64,000 nt of DNA, taken from IMG/VR virus record IMGVR_UViG_3300044712_001401, positions 25,066-89,065 of that record, one strand, 5' to 3'. A model generated the notes under the pieces. That model did not search any database. It was not told the origin of the DNA and saw only the letters and a program-made list of their open reading frames with translations. Source of the stretch: a virus. Both the position numbers and the translations under genes were made by a program. Below, piece by piece: positions 7,881-15,576 of this stretch (position 1 is the stretch's first letter; each line of letters opens with the position of its first letter).

Positions 7881-10088
7881 ATGTCGGATTTTTTAGCGGA
7901 CGCGCGACGCTCCGCGCGTTCGCGGGTGGAGATGGCTCGGCGGTCGTTTGGGCAGTCGCTGCGCAAGGCAACGAGCGGTGGCGCAGTTGTCGGCGACGCG
8001 TCCGAGCTTGGGCTCATGTCGTCGCTCGGAACGTCTGACGGATTCTCGTTTGGCGACAAAGGAGCGAGTCAAGCTCGACTCGCTCTGGCCGAGTTTCGGT
8101 CGTGGGTCTATGTCTGCGTAAACGCGATCGCGGGGCGTCTGTCGTCGCAACCGATGGTCGCCTGCCTTGTGTCGGACGACCAAAAGTCAAAGACGGGCAA
8201 GCGTAACTCGCGGCTTGACGTCACGCGGAAAAGAAAAGTTCCGGAATCGATTCGCGCGAAACTCCCAACCGCTTTCAGCATGGAGATTCTCACGAGCGGC
8301 GATATCGTCCGGACGTTAGAGCAACCCAACCCGGTGCAATCGCGCTCGCAGTTCTTGTACTTTTCGGCGGCGTCGCTGCTTTTGTGCGGAGAGTGTTATT
8401 GGGTCGCTGGGCTCGCAACTCCAGACGAAAGCGACCAGACGAGCGACGATGGGCCGCGCGTGGAATATTGGGCGATTCCGCGAACGTGGATCAAGCCATT
8501 GCATGAGGGGCGGTTATTTTCGGGCTACGAGTTGCGGACGAGCCCCAACGCCGAACCGATTTTGTTATCGTCTTCGCAGGTCGCTCGGACGTACTTTCCT
8601 GATCCGTCGGACATCCGCGCGTGTCGTTCTCCGCTCCAAGCCGTCGCAACGTCGGTGCGTGTTGACGACCGGCTCCAAGCGAGCCAAGAGCAAGCGTTCG
8701 ACCGTGGGCTCGATCCGAACCTAATCGTCACGGTGGGGCGGCTACGCGACGAGGACGGCAAGTTAGGTGATCGTCGTCCTCGTCTGACGGGGAGCCAGCG
8801 GCGACAATTGATTCGGGCCGTGCAGGAGGTCTGGGACTCGACGGTCAACGAGGGCTACCCTGCCATCGTCGACGGTTTCATTGAGTCGGTACACAAGCTA
8901 TCCAACACGCCATCCGAAATGGATTGGACCGAGTCGGGCGACGTAATCAAGCGGCGTATCTTTCAAGCGTTTCGCGTGAACCCCATCATCGTCGGGGAGA
9001 TTGTCGGAGCGAATCGCGCCCAAGTCGTCGAGGCGGAGAAGCATTTTTGCGCGAACGCTGTCAACCCCATCGCGTCGGCTCTCTCGGACTCTGCGGATCG
9101 GCTCTCGCGTTCGTTTTTCGAGGGCGGCTCGTCGACGCGTCTAACCGTATACGTCGAGCAGGCCGAGCCCACGGACCCGGATCTCGATACGCGGCGATGG
9201 GGCGACGCGCGTAAGCTGGGCGACGTAACGCGAGACGAGTATAGAGCCGAGCTATTGGGACTGCCACCACTTGAGGACGACAACGCCACGCGCAACACCC
9301 TACTATCGACCGTCGGCGGAATTACGGGCACGGTCCAGGTTGTCACGGCGGTCGGGCAAGGCATGGTGCGCCCCGAACAAGCCCAAGCGATGTTGGAGCT
9401 ATTTCTCGAAATTCCTCCGGACGTCGCGGGCCGAATTGCCGGCGTTGGGCAGGCTCCGATCCCGGCTCTGACGCCACCGAATCCGCCGGGCGGACCAGTG
9501 CCATCGCCAGCACCGCCAAAGCCGGCCGATCCGGTGGACGACAACGAGGAGCCACCGCTTGCCGAGGACGCTCCGCCGCAGCCGGACGAGTCGCAGGAGG
9601 CGTCGTATGTGGCTCGCTATGACGTCGTACCGCTCGCGCCGACCCAATCCATGCAAGACGAAGCGGCCGTCGGTCTGGGCTTGCTAGGCGAACGCACGGT
9701 GCAAGTTTCGTCGGGGCTGCTGTCGGTGGCTCGTCGTATTGCCGGCGGAGAGCGATTGCGGGCGATCGAGTGGCGATGGCTTCGCAGCTATCTCGCACGG
9801 TGCGGAAACGCTGGGCGCAACGAGCCGGGATGGAATCGCGACGAGGCATCTTGGCCGTCGTTGCCGGCGTTGCTCTGGACGTGTTGCGGCGGTGACGCGG
9901 CGTTCGTGCGGTCCTCGTACGTGTGCGCGTGTCTCGATACGGCCGACCGTCGCGAGGCAAAGCGGGAAAAGTTTGCCGGGGCGACGACGACGATTACGCG
10001 AGCCGACGTCAAGGCGCTCAATGCCTCGCAGCTCAACGCGTTGATTGGAGGGGCTGCCGACCAAATCGGTGGCACGTTTCAAGGCTAG
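7881..10088 (+). CDS. Portal protein (HK97 family)
   Basis: 735 residues from ATG 7881. Forms the dodecameric head vertex through which DNA enters and leaves. Recognised by the portal order: WVYVCVNAIAGRLSSQP, the FLYFSAASLLLCGECYW region, YWAIPRTWIKPL, the stem/crown segment QEQAFDRGLDPNLIV, and the C-terminal IFQAFRVNPIIVGEIVGANR. Longer than most portals: after about residue 520 there is a Pro-rich linker and a ~160-residue extension ending AADQIGGTFQG of unknown role. Head of the morphogenesis module; the next gene (MuF) overlaps by 20 bases. Confidence 0.92.
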   Translation: MSDFLADARRSARSRVEMARRSFGQSLRKATSGGAVVGDASELGLMSSLGTSDGFSFGDKGASQARLALAEFRSWVYVCVNAIAGRLSSQPMVACLVSDDQKSKTGKRNSRLDVTRKRKVPESIRAKLPTAFSMEILTSGDIVRTLEQPNPVQSRSQFLYFSAASLLLCGECYWVAGLATPDESDQTSDDGPRVEYWAIPRTWIKPLHEGRLFSGYELRTSPNAEPILLSSSQVARTYFPDPSDIRACRSPLQAVATSVRVDDRLQASQEQAFDRGLDPNLIVTVGRLRDEDGKLGDRRPRLTGSQRRQLIRAVQEVWDSTVNEGYPAIVDGFIESVHKLSNTPSEMDWTESGDVIKRRIFQAFRVNPIIVGEIVGANRAQVVEAEKHFCANAVNPIASALSDSADRLSRSFFEGGSSTRLTVYVEQAEPTDPDLDTRRWGDARKLGDVTRDEYRAELLGLPPLEDDNATRNTLLSTVGGITGTVQVVTAVGQGMVRPEQAQAMLELFLEIPPDVAGRIAGVGQAPIPALTPPNPPGGPVPSPAPPKPADPVDDNEEPPLAEDAPPQPDESQEASYVARYDVVPLAPTQSMQDEAAVGLGLLGERTVQVSSGLLSVARRIAGGERLRAIEWRWLRSYLARCGNAGRNEPGWNRDEASWPSLPALLWTCCGGDAAFVRSSYVCACLDTADRREAKREKFAGATTTITRADVKALNASQLNALIGGAADQIGGTFQG

Positions 10089-13035
10089 CGTCGAGCAGTT
10101 TGTCGCGAGATTCATTGCGGCGAACCCGACATTGACGAAGGGGAGCGGAGCAACTCAAGCGTCTCGGCTCGTAAAGATGTTCGACGCGAAATCGGCTCTG
10201 GCCGATCTGTCGCGGCGGTGCATTAATCCGCTCGCGTCAGCGTTCGCGACTGGGGCAATCGTCGAGCGTCGGCTACACCGCGCCGTTTGCGTTGATCACA
10301 AATCCGGCGTCAAGACGACGGCCGAGGATATCGCGAGACGGCTACAAATCGACTTGCCACCGGGGATTTCGATTGGGCAAATGCCGGCGTGGCTCCGCGC
10401 TCGCGCGGCCGAGATTATCCACCGGACGTTCCAGGAGCCCTATTGGCAGCGCATACCCGAGACGACTCGCGACGATATCGAAGTGACGCTCCGCAACTCG
10501 ATCGACGAGGGGCTCTCCGTCCGGGAAGTCTCGCGTCAAATCATGGAGCGACACGGGGACCAATACGACCGATGGCGATCCGTCAACGTCGCTCGCACCG
10601 AGATGACGAACGCGCTCAACGCCGGGCACGTCGAGGGGATTCGCCAGACGGCGCAAGAAACCGGCCTGCGAATTGGCAAGGAGTGGGTGAGCGTGCTCGG
10701 CACCACGACTCGCGAGACGCACGCGGACGCGGACGGGCAGCAGACACCGGACGCGGAGGGAAATTTTACATTGGCCGGCTACGAAGTTCCGTGGCCGGGG
10801 CACTGGTCGCTGCCAGCGTCCGAGCGTTGCCATTGTTTCCCGGCGGGTACTCTGGTGCGTTCTATCGGCTCAACGCAAGCCGTGATGCGGGCATGGTATG
10901 AAGGCGTTGTCTATGAAATTACGACGGTTGGCGGGCGGAGACTTTCCGTCACCGAGAACCACCCCGTACTTACCGCGAGTGGATGGGTCGCGGCTGGAAA
11001 GCTCAAGATAGGCGACCAGTTGTTCGCCACAACGAGACAAGTCGAGTCGTCCGTGGCGAATGAACAAATACAAGACGAACCAACCAGAATTGAGCAAATG
11101 TTCGAGGCGGCGCGAGAGCGATCCGTTTTTGGTTCCGGGGCGTCCGGCTACAAACTCCGCCGGTGCAGTCGTCGAGACTTCTACGGCGATGGGGAATTCT
11201 CGCAGGGCTATGTCGAGATTGTATTGATCGACAGCGACCTGCGTGCGGATCGTGAATCCGCAGCCGACAAGGTACGACGAGACCAAGACTTCTCGCGAGT
11301 AAACATTTACCTGCCGGAGTTGCTTCGTCATGGCGCGGCGGCGTCTTCGTTCAATCGGCTCAGTGGACAAGCGGCGAGCGTTCCAAGCGGCAGAAAGGAC
11401 GTCGTTAGCCAAAGCGGATCGGTCGTCGTCGTCGAGCCCCGACCAGCGGCTACGTTGCCCATCGGAGTACGAGCGGATTTTGCGGCCGTTGGCTCGCAAT
11501 CTTTCGGCGAGCCACGGACGACTCACCCCGTACCGTTCGGCGACGCGCTTAAGGTTCTCGCCTGCGTCGTAGTCGCGGATCATGTCGCTCAAATCGTCGC
11601 GGTCAAGTCGGCGTGTCACGTGTACGATCTCCAAACTGAAAGCGGCCTGATTGAGGCGGGCACTGGCAATGGTGGTGTAATCGTATCAAATTGTCAATGT
11701 AGCGTTATATCGTCCGTCGTCATGGACGAAATCTCCGACGAGCCAAAGCCGGAACCGACACCGGAACCGGAGCCGACGCCACCGCCGGCAGTCGAGCCAC
11801 CGCCGGCGCAAGAACCGCAGCCAATCCCGGCGTGGGAGCCTGGGACGATTCCGACGTCGGACCAACTCGGTGCGATGAGCTACGAGGAACTGCGGCGAGT
11901 GCCTGTCGAACACGTCGTTAACTTGCATCCCGAATTGAACGACGTACATCAGCGGGTATTGAAAGCGGCGGACAAGTTCGACCGGCTTGGCGGCGCACCG
12001 CCGAAGGCGAAGCTCGACAAAGCGGCCGAGGATTACAACAAGGCACACAAGAAGGTTTACGAGCTTGAAGCGAAATGGATGCAAGCCAACGAGCGAGGCG
12101 ACAAGGAAAAGGCGAAGGCGTTGATGGAAAAAATCGACGCGGCTGCGGCGAAGTTTGAGGCGGCGAAGACCAAGTACGCGGGGATGCTCGACAAGCGATT
12201 TAAGGCGAACGAGTTCAAGACACCGGAAGAGGCTCGGCGGTCTTTCCTGGCATCCGTGGGCGTTCCGAAAGGCGAGCGATTGAAAATCTACGGAGTTAAG
12301 GCTCCGATGCATCCGCCAGAATACCGCGTCAACTTGGAGGATGGCGGGTCCGTCGTCGTCCAGTTTCAGGATCAAAATATGCTGCGGACCAGCACCGGAG
12401 ATTGGGACCGCAATTCGCACGTTGGCCGACGAATTGAGGAGGCGAAAAACTTTGTCGAACCACTGATTGCGAAGCGTGGTGTCTTTGCGGAAAGCGAGCG
12501 AATTGCCAACGAAGTGGCGAACGTGCGGTTTCATCTTGGGGAGGAAGGCGTTCGCGCGCATGCGAAAGCTAAAGGGCACGACGTCACGAAATCAGATGCT
12601 CCAAACTATCGCGGTGTTTTTATCTCGCCGTCGGACGACGTGGGGACTGTGGTGCATGAGCTAGGCCACGTCATCGAAGGGGCTCGCGGCGACGGCATGA
12701 CCAAACGTGCCGAGGAGTTTCGGCAATATCGCACGGCGAAGACGCCAGACGTCCCGATGCGAAAGTACAGTCCGTTCTATTCCGAGTGGGAAATTGGCAA
12801 CGAAGATCGATTTCATGGGGTCTTCGATAGCGACGCCAAGCCGGGGAAGGTATATGATGAAAAAGACAACGTTGCGAGGCGTGCTGCGTACACCGGCAAA
12901 GGCTATGGAATGTATGGCACGGAGCTAACGTCGATGGGGCTCGAAGCGATGTATCGCGACCCGTATCGGCTCGCGAAAAACGACCCGGAGTTGTTCAAGT
13001 TCGTGATTGGGGTGTTGCGTGGAATCGTCGAGTAG
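10069..13035 (+). CDS. MuF-type minor head protein interrupted by an intein, with C-terminal metallopeptidase-like domain
   Basis: 988 residues as translated, about 702 after splicing. Extein: an N-terminal MuF/SPP1-gp7 domain (YWQRIPETTRDDIEVTLRNS; VNVARTEMTNALNAG) ending in the Cys-rich RCH|CQCSV, where the intein sits exactly in the conserved HxCxC cluster. Then a Pro/Glu linker, a helical segment, and a C-terminal domain with VVHELGHVIEGARG at residues 863-867, the zinc-binding HExxH, plus a downstream TELTSMGLEAM that could give the third ligand. MuF proteins are packaged head proteins, and C-terminal enzymatic domains on them are often delivered with DNA. Start GTG 10069 lies inside the portal gene; TTG 10045 is an alternative. 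Confidence 0.85.
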   Translation: MARFKASVEQFVARFIAANPTLTKGSGATQASRLVKMFDAKSALADLSRRCINPLASAFATGAIVERRLHRAVCVDHKSGVKTTAEDIARRLQIDLPPGISIGQMPAWLRARAAEIIHRTFQEPYWQRIPETTRDDIEVTLRNSIDEGLSVREVSRQIMERHGDQYDRWRSVNVARTEMTNALNAGHVEGIRQTAQETGLRIGKEWVSVLGTTTRETHADADGQQTPDAEGNFTLAGYEVPWPGHWSLPASERCHCFPAGTLVRSIGSTQAVMRAWYEGVVYEITTVGGRRLSVTENHPVLTASGWVAAGKLKIGDQLFATTRQVESSVANEQIQDEPTRIEQMFEAARERSVFGSGASGYKLRRCSRRDFYGDGEFSQGYVEIVLIDSDLRADRESAADKVRRDQDFSRVNIYLPELLRHGAAASSFNRLSGQAASVPSGRKDVVSQSGSVVVVEPRPAATLPIGVRADFAAVGSQSFGEPRTTHPVPFGDALKVLACVVVADHVAQIVAVKSACHVYDLQTESGLIEAGTGNGGVIVSNCQCSVISSVVMDEISDEPKPEPTPEPEPTPPPAVEPPPAQEPQPIPAWEPGTIPTSDQLGAMSYEELRRVPVEHVVNLHPELNDVHQRVLKAADKFDRLGGAPPKAKLDKAAEDYNKAHKKVYELEAKWMQANERGDKEKAKALMEKIDAAAAKFEAAKTKYAGMLDKRFKANEFKTPEEARRSFLASVGVPKGERLKIYGVKAPMHPPEYRVNLEDGGSVVVQFQDQNMLRTSTGDWDRNSHVGRRIEEAKNFVEPLIAKRGVFAESERIANEVANVRFHLGEEGVRAHAKAKGHDVTKSDAPNYRGVFISPSDDVGTVVHELGHVIEGARGDGMTKRAEEFRQYRTAKTPDVPMRKYSPFYSEWEIGNEDRFHGVFDSDAKPGKVYDEKDNVARRAAYTGKGYGMYGTELTSMGLEAMYRDPYRLAKNDPELFKFVIGVLRGIVE
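10834..11691 (+). other. Intein coding segment within the MuF gene
   Basis: 286 codons, residues 256-541 of the MuF precursor. Block A is CFPAGTLVRS with Cys1. Block B includes the TxxH element TENHPVLTASGWVAAGKL. Block F is CHVYDLQTESGLIEAG. Block G is GGVIVSN followed by Cys+1. The penultimate residue is Ser instead of the usual His, seen in some active inteins. Excision would join RCH to CQCSV and restore the MuF cysteine cluster. The sense strand shows no LAGLIDADG or HNH endonuclease; instead the opposite strand carries a long endonuclease-like gene across most of the element. Confidence 0.85.
10870..11619 (-). CDS. Putative Vsr/PD-(D/E)XK-type homing endonuclease encoded antisense inside the intein
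   Basis: 249 residues on the minus strand from GTG at 11619-11617. A Shine-Dalgarno GGAG (11632-11629) lies nine bases upstream, which makes a chance open frame less likely. Residues 5-50 form a helix-turn-helix (LKRVAERYGVSRPWLAERL). Residues 112-190 look like a Vsr/PD-(D/E)XK nuclease core: helix VLVSSYLVGCGF, strand TIRTQVAVDQYNLDIAL with D136, strand FPIAVEV with E147, then a basic helix and GWFVLYLFIR. It covers 750 of the intein's 858 bases. Its register places the catalytic PIAVEV codon-for-codon opposite the sense motif DFYGDG (11176-11193). Likely promotes intein homing; activity is inferred. Confidence 0.7.
   Translation of the reverse strand: MTRRLDRDDLSDMIRDYDAGENLKRVAERYGVSRPWLAERLRANGRKIRSYSDGQRSRWSGLDDDDRSALANDVLSAAWNARRLSTEPIERRRRRAMTKQLRQVNVYSREVLVSSYLVGCGFTIRTQVAVDQYNLDIALREFPIAVEVSTTAPAEFVAGRPGTKNGSLSRRLEHLLNSGWFVLYLFIRHGRLDLSRCGEQLVAYLELSSRDPSTRGKYGVVLGDGKSPPANRRNFIDNAFIPCPHHGLR
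11704..11731 (-). promoter_or_regulatory. Possible promoter for the antisense endonuclease gene
   Basis: On the minus strand TTTCGT (11731-11726), 16 bases, then TATAAC (11709-11704), about 85 bases upstream of the GTG start. The -10 is good and the -35 weak. The sense codons here (GTA, TCA, AAT, TGT, ATA) are unusually AT-rich for this genome, which fits selection for something other than protein. Confidence 0.3.
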
Positions 13036-13339
13036 AATTGAACCAAAGCTCACAAAGCGGATTCCGGGCGGACGTCTGGTTGCGACGCTTGATAAGTCGC
13101 TCAAGTTCGTGGTCGCGTTTGAGCCGAGCGACGAAACGCGATTCGACGACCAAATTGAAGCCATTATTCGAGTCTCGCAGCGGATGCTCAACTCCATCGC
13201 GGACATTGCCGCGCGGTCGTTCCGGTTTGGGCCAAGCGACGGAAATAAGTTTGATGGGATCTTGCACGCGGCGGCGTCGGCGGGCGAGTGGACAATTGAG
13301 CGGCCGGAGCCAATCGACGTGGGGGAGGTTGTGTGGTAG
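13019..13339 (+). CDS. Hypothetical head-module protein
   Basis: 106 residues from GTG 13019, seven bases after GGGG and overlapping the end of the MuF gene by 17 bases. Contains LVATLDKSLKFVVAFEPSD and a helix with IIRVSQRMLNSIADIAARSF. Acidic C-terminus. Overlap with both neighbours implies translational coupling in the head operon. Family not recognised. Confidence 0.55.
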   Translation: MESSSRIEPKLTKRIPGGRLVATLDKSLKFVVAFEPSDETRFDDQIEAIIRVSQRMLNSIADIAARSFRFGPSDGNKFDGILHAAASAGEWTIERPEPIDVGEVVW

Positions 13340-13569
13340 TCGAAATTGAAAAACGCGAGGATGGCGAGCTAGTCGTAGCGATGGCGGGCGGGGCCGGTGG
13401 CGGTATGGGGGCTGCGTCTTGCGTGCGCGTACGTCCTGACGAGTGGTGGCGTGGGTGGAAATACTCGCGGCTGGAGCGGCTTGCGGGGCGTGGCAAAGTG
13501 GATCTGCAAACTAAAGACCAACGACGCGCGGCGGACGGCGTATCGATTGGCGGCGAACGTCCGGAATAG
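13333..13569 (+). CDS. Small hypothetical protein
   Basis: 78 residues from GTG 13333, preceded by GGGGGAGG (13321-13328) and overlapping the previous stop. Gly-rich stretch (MAGGAGGGMGAASCV) followed by a basic, Trp-containing segment (DEWWRGWKYSRLERLAGRGK). No family recognised; retained because of the ribosome site and gene packing. Confidence 0.45.
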   Translation: MVVEIEKREDGELVVAMAGGAGGGMGAASCVRVRPDEWWRGWKYSRLERLAGRGKVDLQTKDQRRAADGVSIGGERPE

Positions 13570-13586
13570 CCGAGGAGCATAAGCAC

Positions 13587-14033
13587 GTGGCGAGAGTATC
13601 GGGAGACTTTCTGGGGCTTGTTGGCGAAATGGCGGTGCGCCGAATTGCAATGGTCTACGGCAAGCGAGCCCAACGCAACGGAGGGCGGCTGGAGTTGTCG
13701 CCAGACGAGCACCGATTGTCGCTGGTGTGTCGTACGCTCCATCATCGGTTCCTGTCTCGTAAGTACGAGGCGAGCGAGCGCGAAGTCGACGAGATGCTCG
13801 CGTTGGCAGAACTGCTGGTTGTGGCGCACAAGCAAAACACCCACGGCGTAGCGCCGGGGCCGATTGCTGGTCGCGACGAGCCGAGCCGCTCGTTTGATAT
13901 CGACCGGGCGGCGCTGATTCTCAAGACTGAAACCGAGTTGCCAGCGACGGCATACGCCGAGATTGTCGCGGCGATCCAGGGCGGCGCAATCGACGGTGGA
14001 AATCCGGACGCGATGATCGGCGGCGAGCAATGA
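13587..14033 (+). CDS. Hypothetical protein
   Basis: 148 residues from GTG 13587, with GAGGAG ten bases upstream. Predominantly helical: FLGLVGEMAVRRIAMVYGKR, then REVDEMLALAELLVVAHKQN, and a C-terminal region that may be flexible. The stop overlaps the next ATG (ATGA at 14030). Unknown function within the head operon. Confidence 0.55.
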   Translation: MARVSGDFLGLVGEMAVRRIAMVYGKRAQRNGGRLELSPDEHRLSLVCRTLHHRFLSRKYEASEREVDEMLALAELLVVAHKQNTHGVAPGPIAGRDEPSRSFDIDRAALILKTETELPATAYAEIVAAIQGGAIDGGNPDAMIGGEQ

Positions 14034-14302
14034 GCGGCGACGGCTCGAAGTCGTCGGGGCGTTCGTCGGCGGCGATTAACGCAGACGGCGACTCCGCGCG
14101 AGCGCTCGCGTTACTGTTGCGCGCAACGAAGAAATTCCAGGACCGATTTCACGAATCGGTTCGTGCACGCGATACGACGTGGCATCGTCTGGCCGTAAAA
14201 GTCGATCGCGGTCGAATCGTCTCGATTCAATTGATTCTCGACGAGTCGGTGGATGTACCCAAGCCAGACGCGGACGAACGCGAGGCGGAACCAAATAGCT
14301 GA
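14030..14302 (+). CDS. Small hypothetical protein
   Basis: 90 residues from ATG 14030. Ser/Gly-rich N-terminus, a basic helix (ARALALLLRATKKFQDRF), then a strand pair (RLAVKVDRGRIVSIQLILD) and an acidic tail. Last gene of this transcription segment: a promoter and terminator pair follows it. Family unknown. Confidence 0.55.
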   Translation: MSGDGSKSSGRSSAAINADGDSARALALLLRATKKFQDRFHESVRARDTTWHRLAVKVDRGRIVSIQLILDESVDVPKPDADEREAEPNS

Positions 14303-14319
14303 CGCGACTTGTGGAATTG

Positions 14320-14348
14320 TTGACCTGCGACCACCGAGTTTGTATTGT
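14320..14348 (+). promoter_or_regulatory. Near-consensus promoter in the 14.3-14.6 kb intergenic region
   Basis: TTGACC (14320-14325), 17 bases, TATTGT (14343-14348). It reads into a stretch with no convincing open frame that ends at a strong terminator about 70-100 bases later. Confidence 0.5.
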
Positions 14349-14354
14349 GTCGCT

Positions 14355-14452
14355 AGTGGGCAGGTGACGTCGCTATCTAAAAGCGGCGAAGCGAGGCGAC
14401 AGGCCGGGGAGCGGGCCGGCGTCCGTGGCGAATCGGACGCCGGCCTTTTTTT
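14355..14452 (+). ncRNA. Candidate small phage RNA (~95 nt)
   Basis: The space between the promoter at 14320-14348 and the terminator at 14414-14452 has no start codon plus ribosome site of useful length. A transcript starting near 14355 would be about 95 nucleotides and end in the 11-bp terminator hairpin with seven U residues. This is the layout of a bacterial small RNA. Alternatively it is a leader with an attenuator. The rest of the 335-base gap holds a second promoter-like element at 14475. Confidence 0.35.
14414..14452 (+). terminator. Strong intrinsic terminator
   Basis: GGCCGGCGTCC (14414-14424) pairs perfectly with GGACGCCGGCC (14435-14445), loop of ten bases, followed by seven T (14446-14452). 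Separates the MuF-proximal genes from the Ser-rich protein and protease genes. Confidence 0.85.
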
Positions 14453-14474
14453 GTTGGCGTGGTGTAGCAAGGTC

Positions 14475-14504
14475 TTGACGCAGCCACCGATAGGGTACTA
14501 GGCT
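14475..14504 (+). promoter_or_regulatory. Putative promoter for the Ser-rich protein gene
   Basis: TTGACG (14475-14480), 18 bases, TAGGCT (14499-14504), followed by a ~130-base leader to the ATG at 14638. A similar TTGCGG-N18-TAGGTA occurs before the 29241 terminator. The -10 match is only moderate. Confidence 0.35.
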
Positions 14505-14637
14505 ACGCCGGACGTTCCAGGCGAACCGATGACGAATCACGAGCCGGGGCGGAGTCTCTAGGCGCAGCGTCGAACCCACCCTTTCGACGTTTGCATCTTG
14601 GCTCCGTCTCGGCTCGTTCTTTTTGCGGGTAGAAGCG

Positions 14638-15558
14638 ATGTCGAAAAACTGCTCGTTTTATCTGGGACCGGCGGTAAACCTTTCGGCTCGAAAAGTGCGG
14701 GTCGTTTGCACGAACTATCAACCGCCCGATCTCATTACGCAGCAGACGCTCGCGGGAAACGCGACGACGTTCTCCATCGAACTTGAGGACGATAAGAAAT
14801 ACGAGATTCGCTTGATCGACGTGCGCGGCGGCGTGGACGGTCTCCCGTCGTACCTGCGAGTCGATACGTCTTCCGATTTGATTCCGTTTCAGTCCGGCGA
14901 AATCGTGCTCGTATCGGCGGAGGACACTTCCTCCTCGTCGCTATCGTCGCTGTCGTCGGTATCGTCGTCATCGTCTCGCGGATCGTCGCTCTCGTCCAAG
15001 TCGAGTAGCAGCCGGTCCTCGTCGTCTCGCTCCAGCTCGTCGAGCCAGAGCAGCCTTAGCAGCTTGAGCAGCCTATCGTCGTCGTCGTCTCGCGGCTCGT
15101 CGCTGTCGTCGCTCTCGTCCAAGTCGAGTAGCAGCCGGTCCTCGTCGTCGAAGTCGTCTAGTGGCAGCTCGTCATCGTCGTCGATTACGCAATCGCTCTC
15201 GGCATCGTCTCGCTCGTCCAAGTCGAGCAGTAGCCGGTCGTCTGGTGGCTCGTCGCAGAGCAGCTTGACGTCGTCGCTCTCGTCGCTGTCGAGTTTAACC
15301 AGCAGCCGCTCGTCGTCGTCGTCGATGAAGTCGATGACCGAATCCAGCCTCTCGTCGCTCTCGTCCGTCTCGTCGAGCCGGTCCAGTTTGTCGTCCGTCT
15401 CGTCGAGCCTATCGAGCCAAAGCAGCAGCCGCTCGTCGTCGTCCAAGTCGTCGAGTAGCAGCGTGTCGTCGTTGTCGTCGTCCTCGTCCAGCAATTCCAG
15501 CAGCAACTCCTCTTCGACGTCGAGCCAATCGGTCTCGTCGTCGTCGACGGAACCCTAA
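14638..15558 (+). CDS. Ser-rich virion-associated protein
   Basis: 306 residues from ATG 14638. Residues 1-100 form a beta-rich globular domain (SKNCSFYLGPAVNLSARKV; KKYEIRLIDVRGGVDGLP). From about residue 100 to the end the protein is almost only serine in doublets and runs separated by L, V, R, K, Q or T, using TCG, TCC and AGC codons. The globular part resembles in style the 115-residue protein at 24872. Placed between MuF and protease, it is probably a decoration or accessory virion protein with a long flexible, possibly O-glycosylated stalk. No signal peptide. Confidence 0.65.
   Translation: MSKNCSFYLGPAVNLSARKVRVVCTNYQPPDLITQQTLAGNATTFSIELEDDKKYEIRLIDVRGGVDGLPSYLRVDTSSDLIPFQSGEIVLVSAEDTSSSSLSSLSSVSSSSSRGSSLSSKSSSSRSSSSRSSSSSQSSLSSLSSLSSSSSRGSSLSSLSSKSSSSRSSSSKSSSGSSSSSSITQSLSASSRSSKSSSSRSSGGSSQSSLTSSLSSLSSLTSSRSSSSSMKSMTESSLSSLSSVSSSRSSLSSVSSSLSSQSSSRSSSSKSSSSSVSSLSSSSSSNSSSNSSSTSSQSVSSSSTEP
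14925..15549 (+). repeat. Serine-codon low-complexity repeat
   Basis: About 620 bases of imperfect TCG/TCC/AGC repeats, including a near-repeated block from 14986 and 15106 (CTCTCGTCCAAGTCGAGTAG both times). It encodes the Ser-rich arm of the 14638 gene. Such arrays are prone to slippage, so length may vary between isolates and assemblies. Confidence 0.75.
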
Positions 15559-15576
15559 TTTTAGGAGCATCCCGAG

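Noticed and set aside
11686-12579. Long minus-strand frame opposite the MuF C-terminal part
   Set aside because: Highly Arg/Leu/Phe-rich with no recognisable fold and no Shine-Dalgarno; explained by GC-rich codon bias of the sense gene, unlike the endonuclease frame inside the intein.
14889-15506. Long minus-strand frame rich in Asp and Leu opposite the Ser-rich gene
   Set aside because: It is the complement of TCG/AGC repeats; TCG reads as CGA/GAC and yields Asp runs. No ribosome site or domain, and similar frames appear opposite the other Ser arrays at 24273-24737 and 34354-34554.
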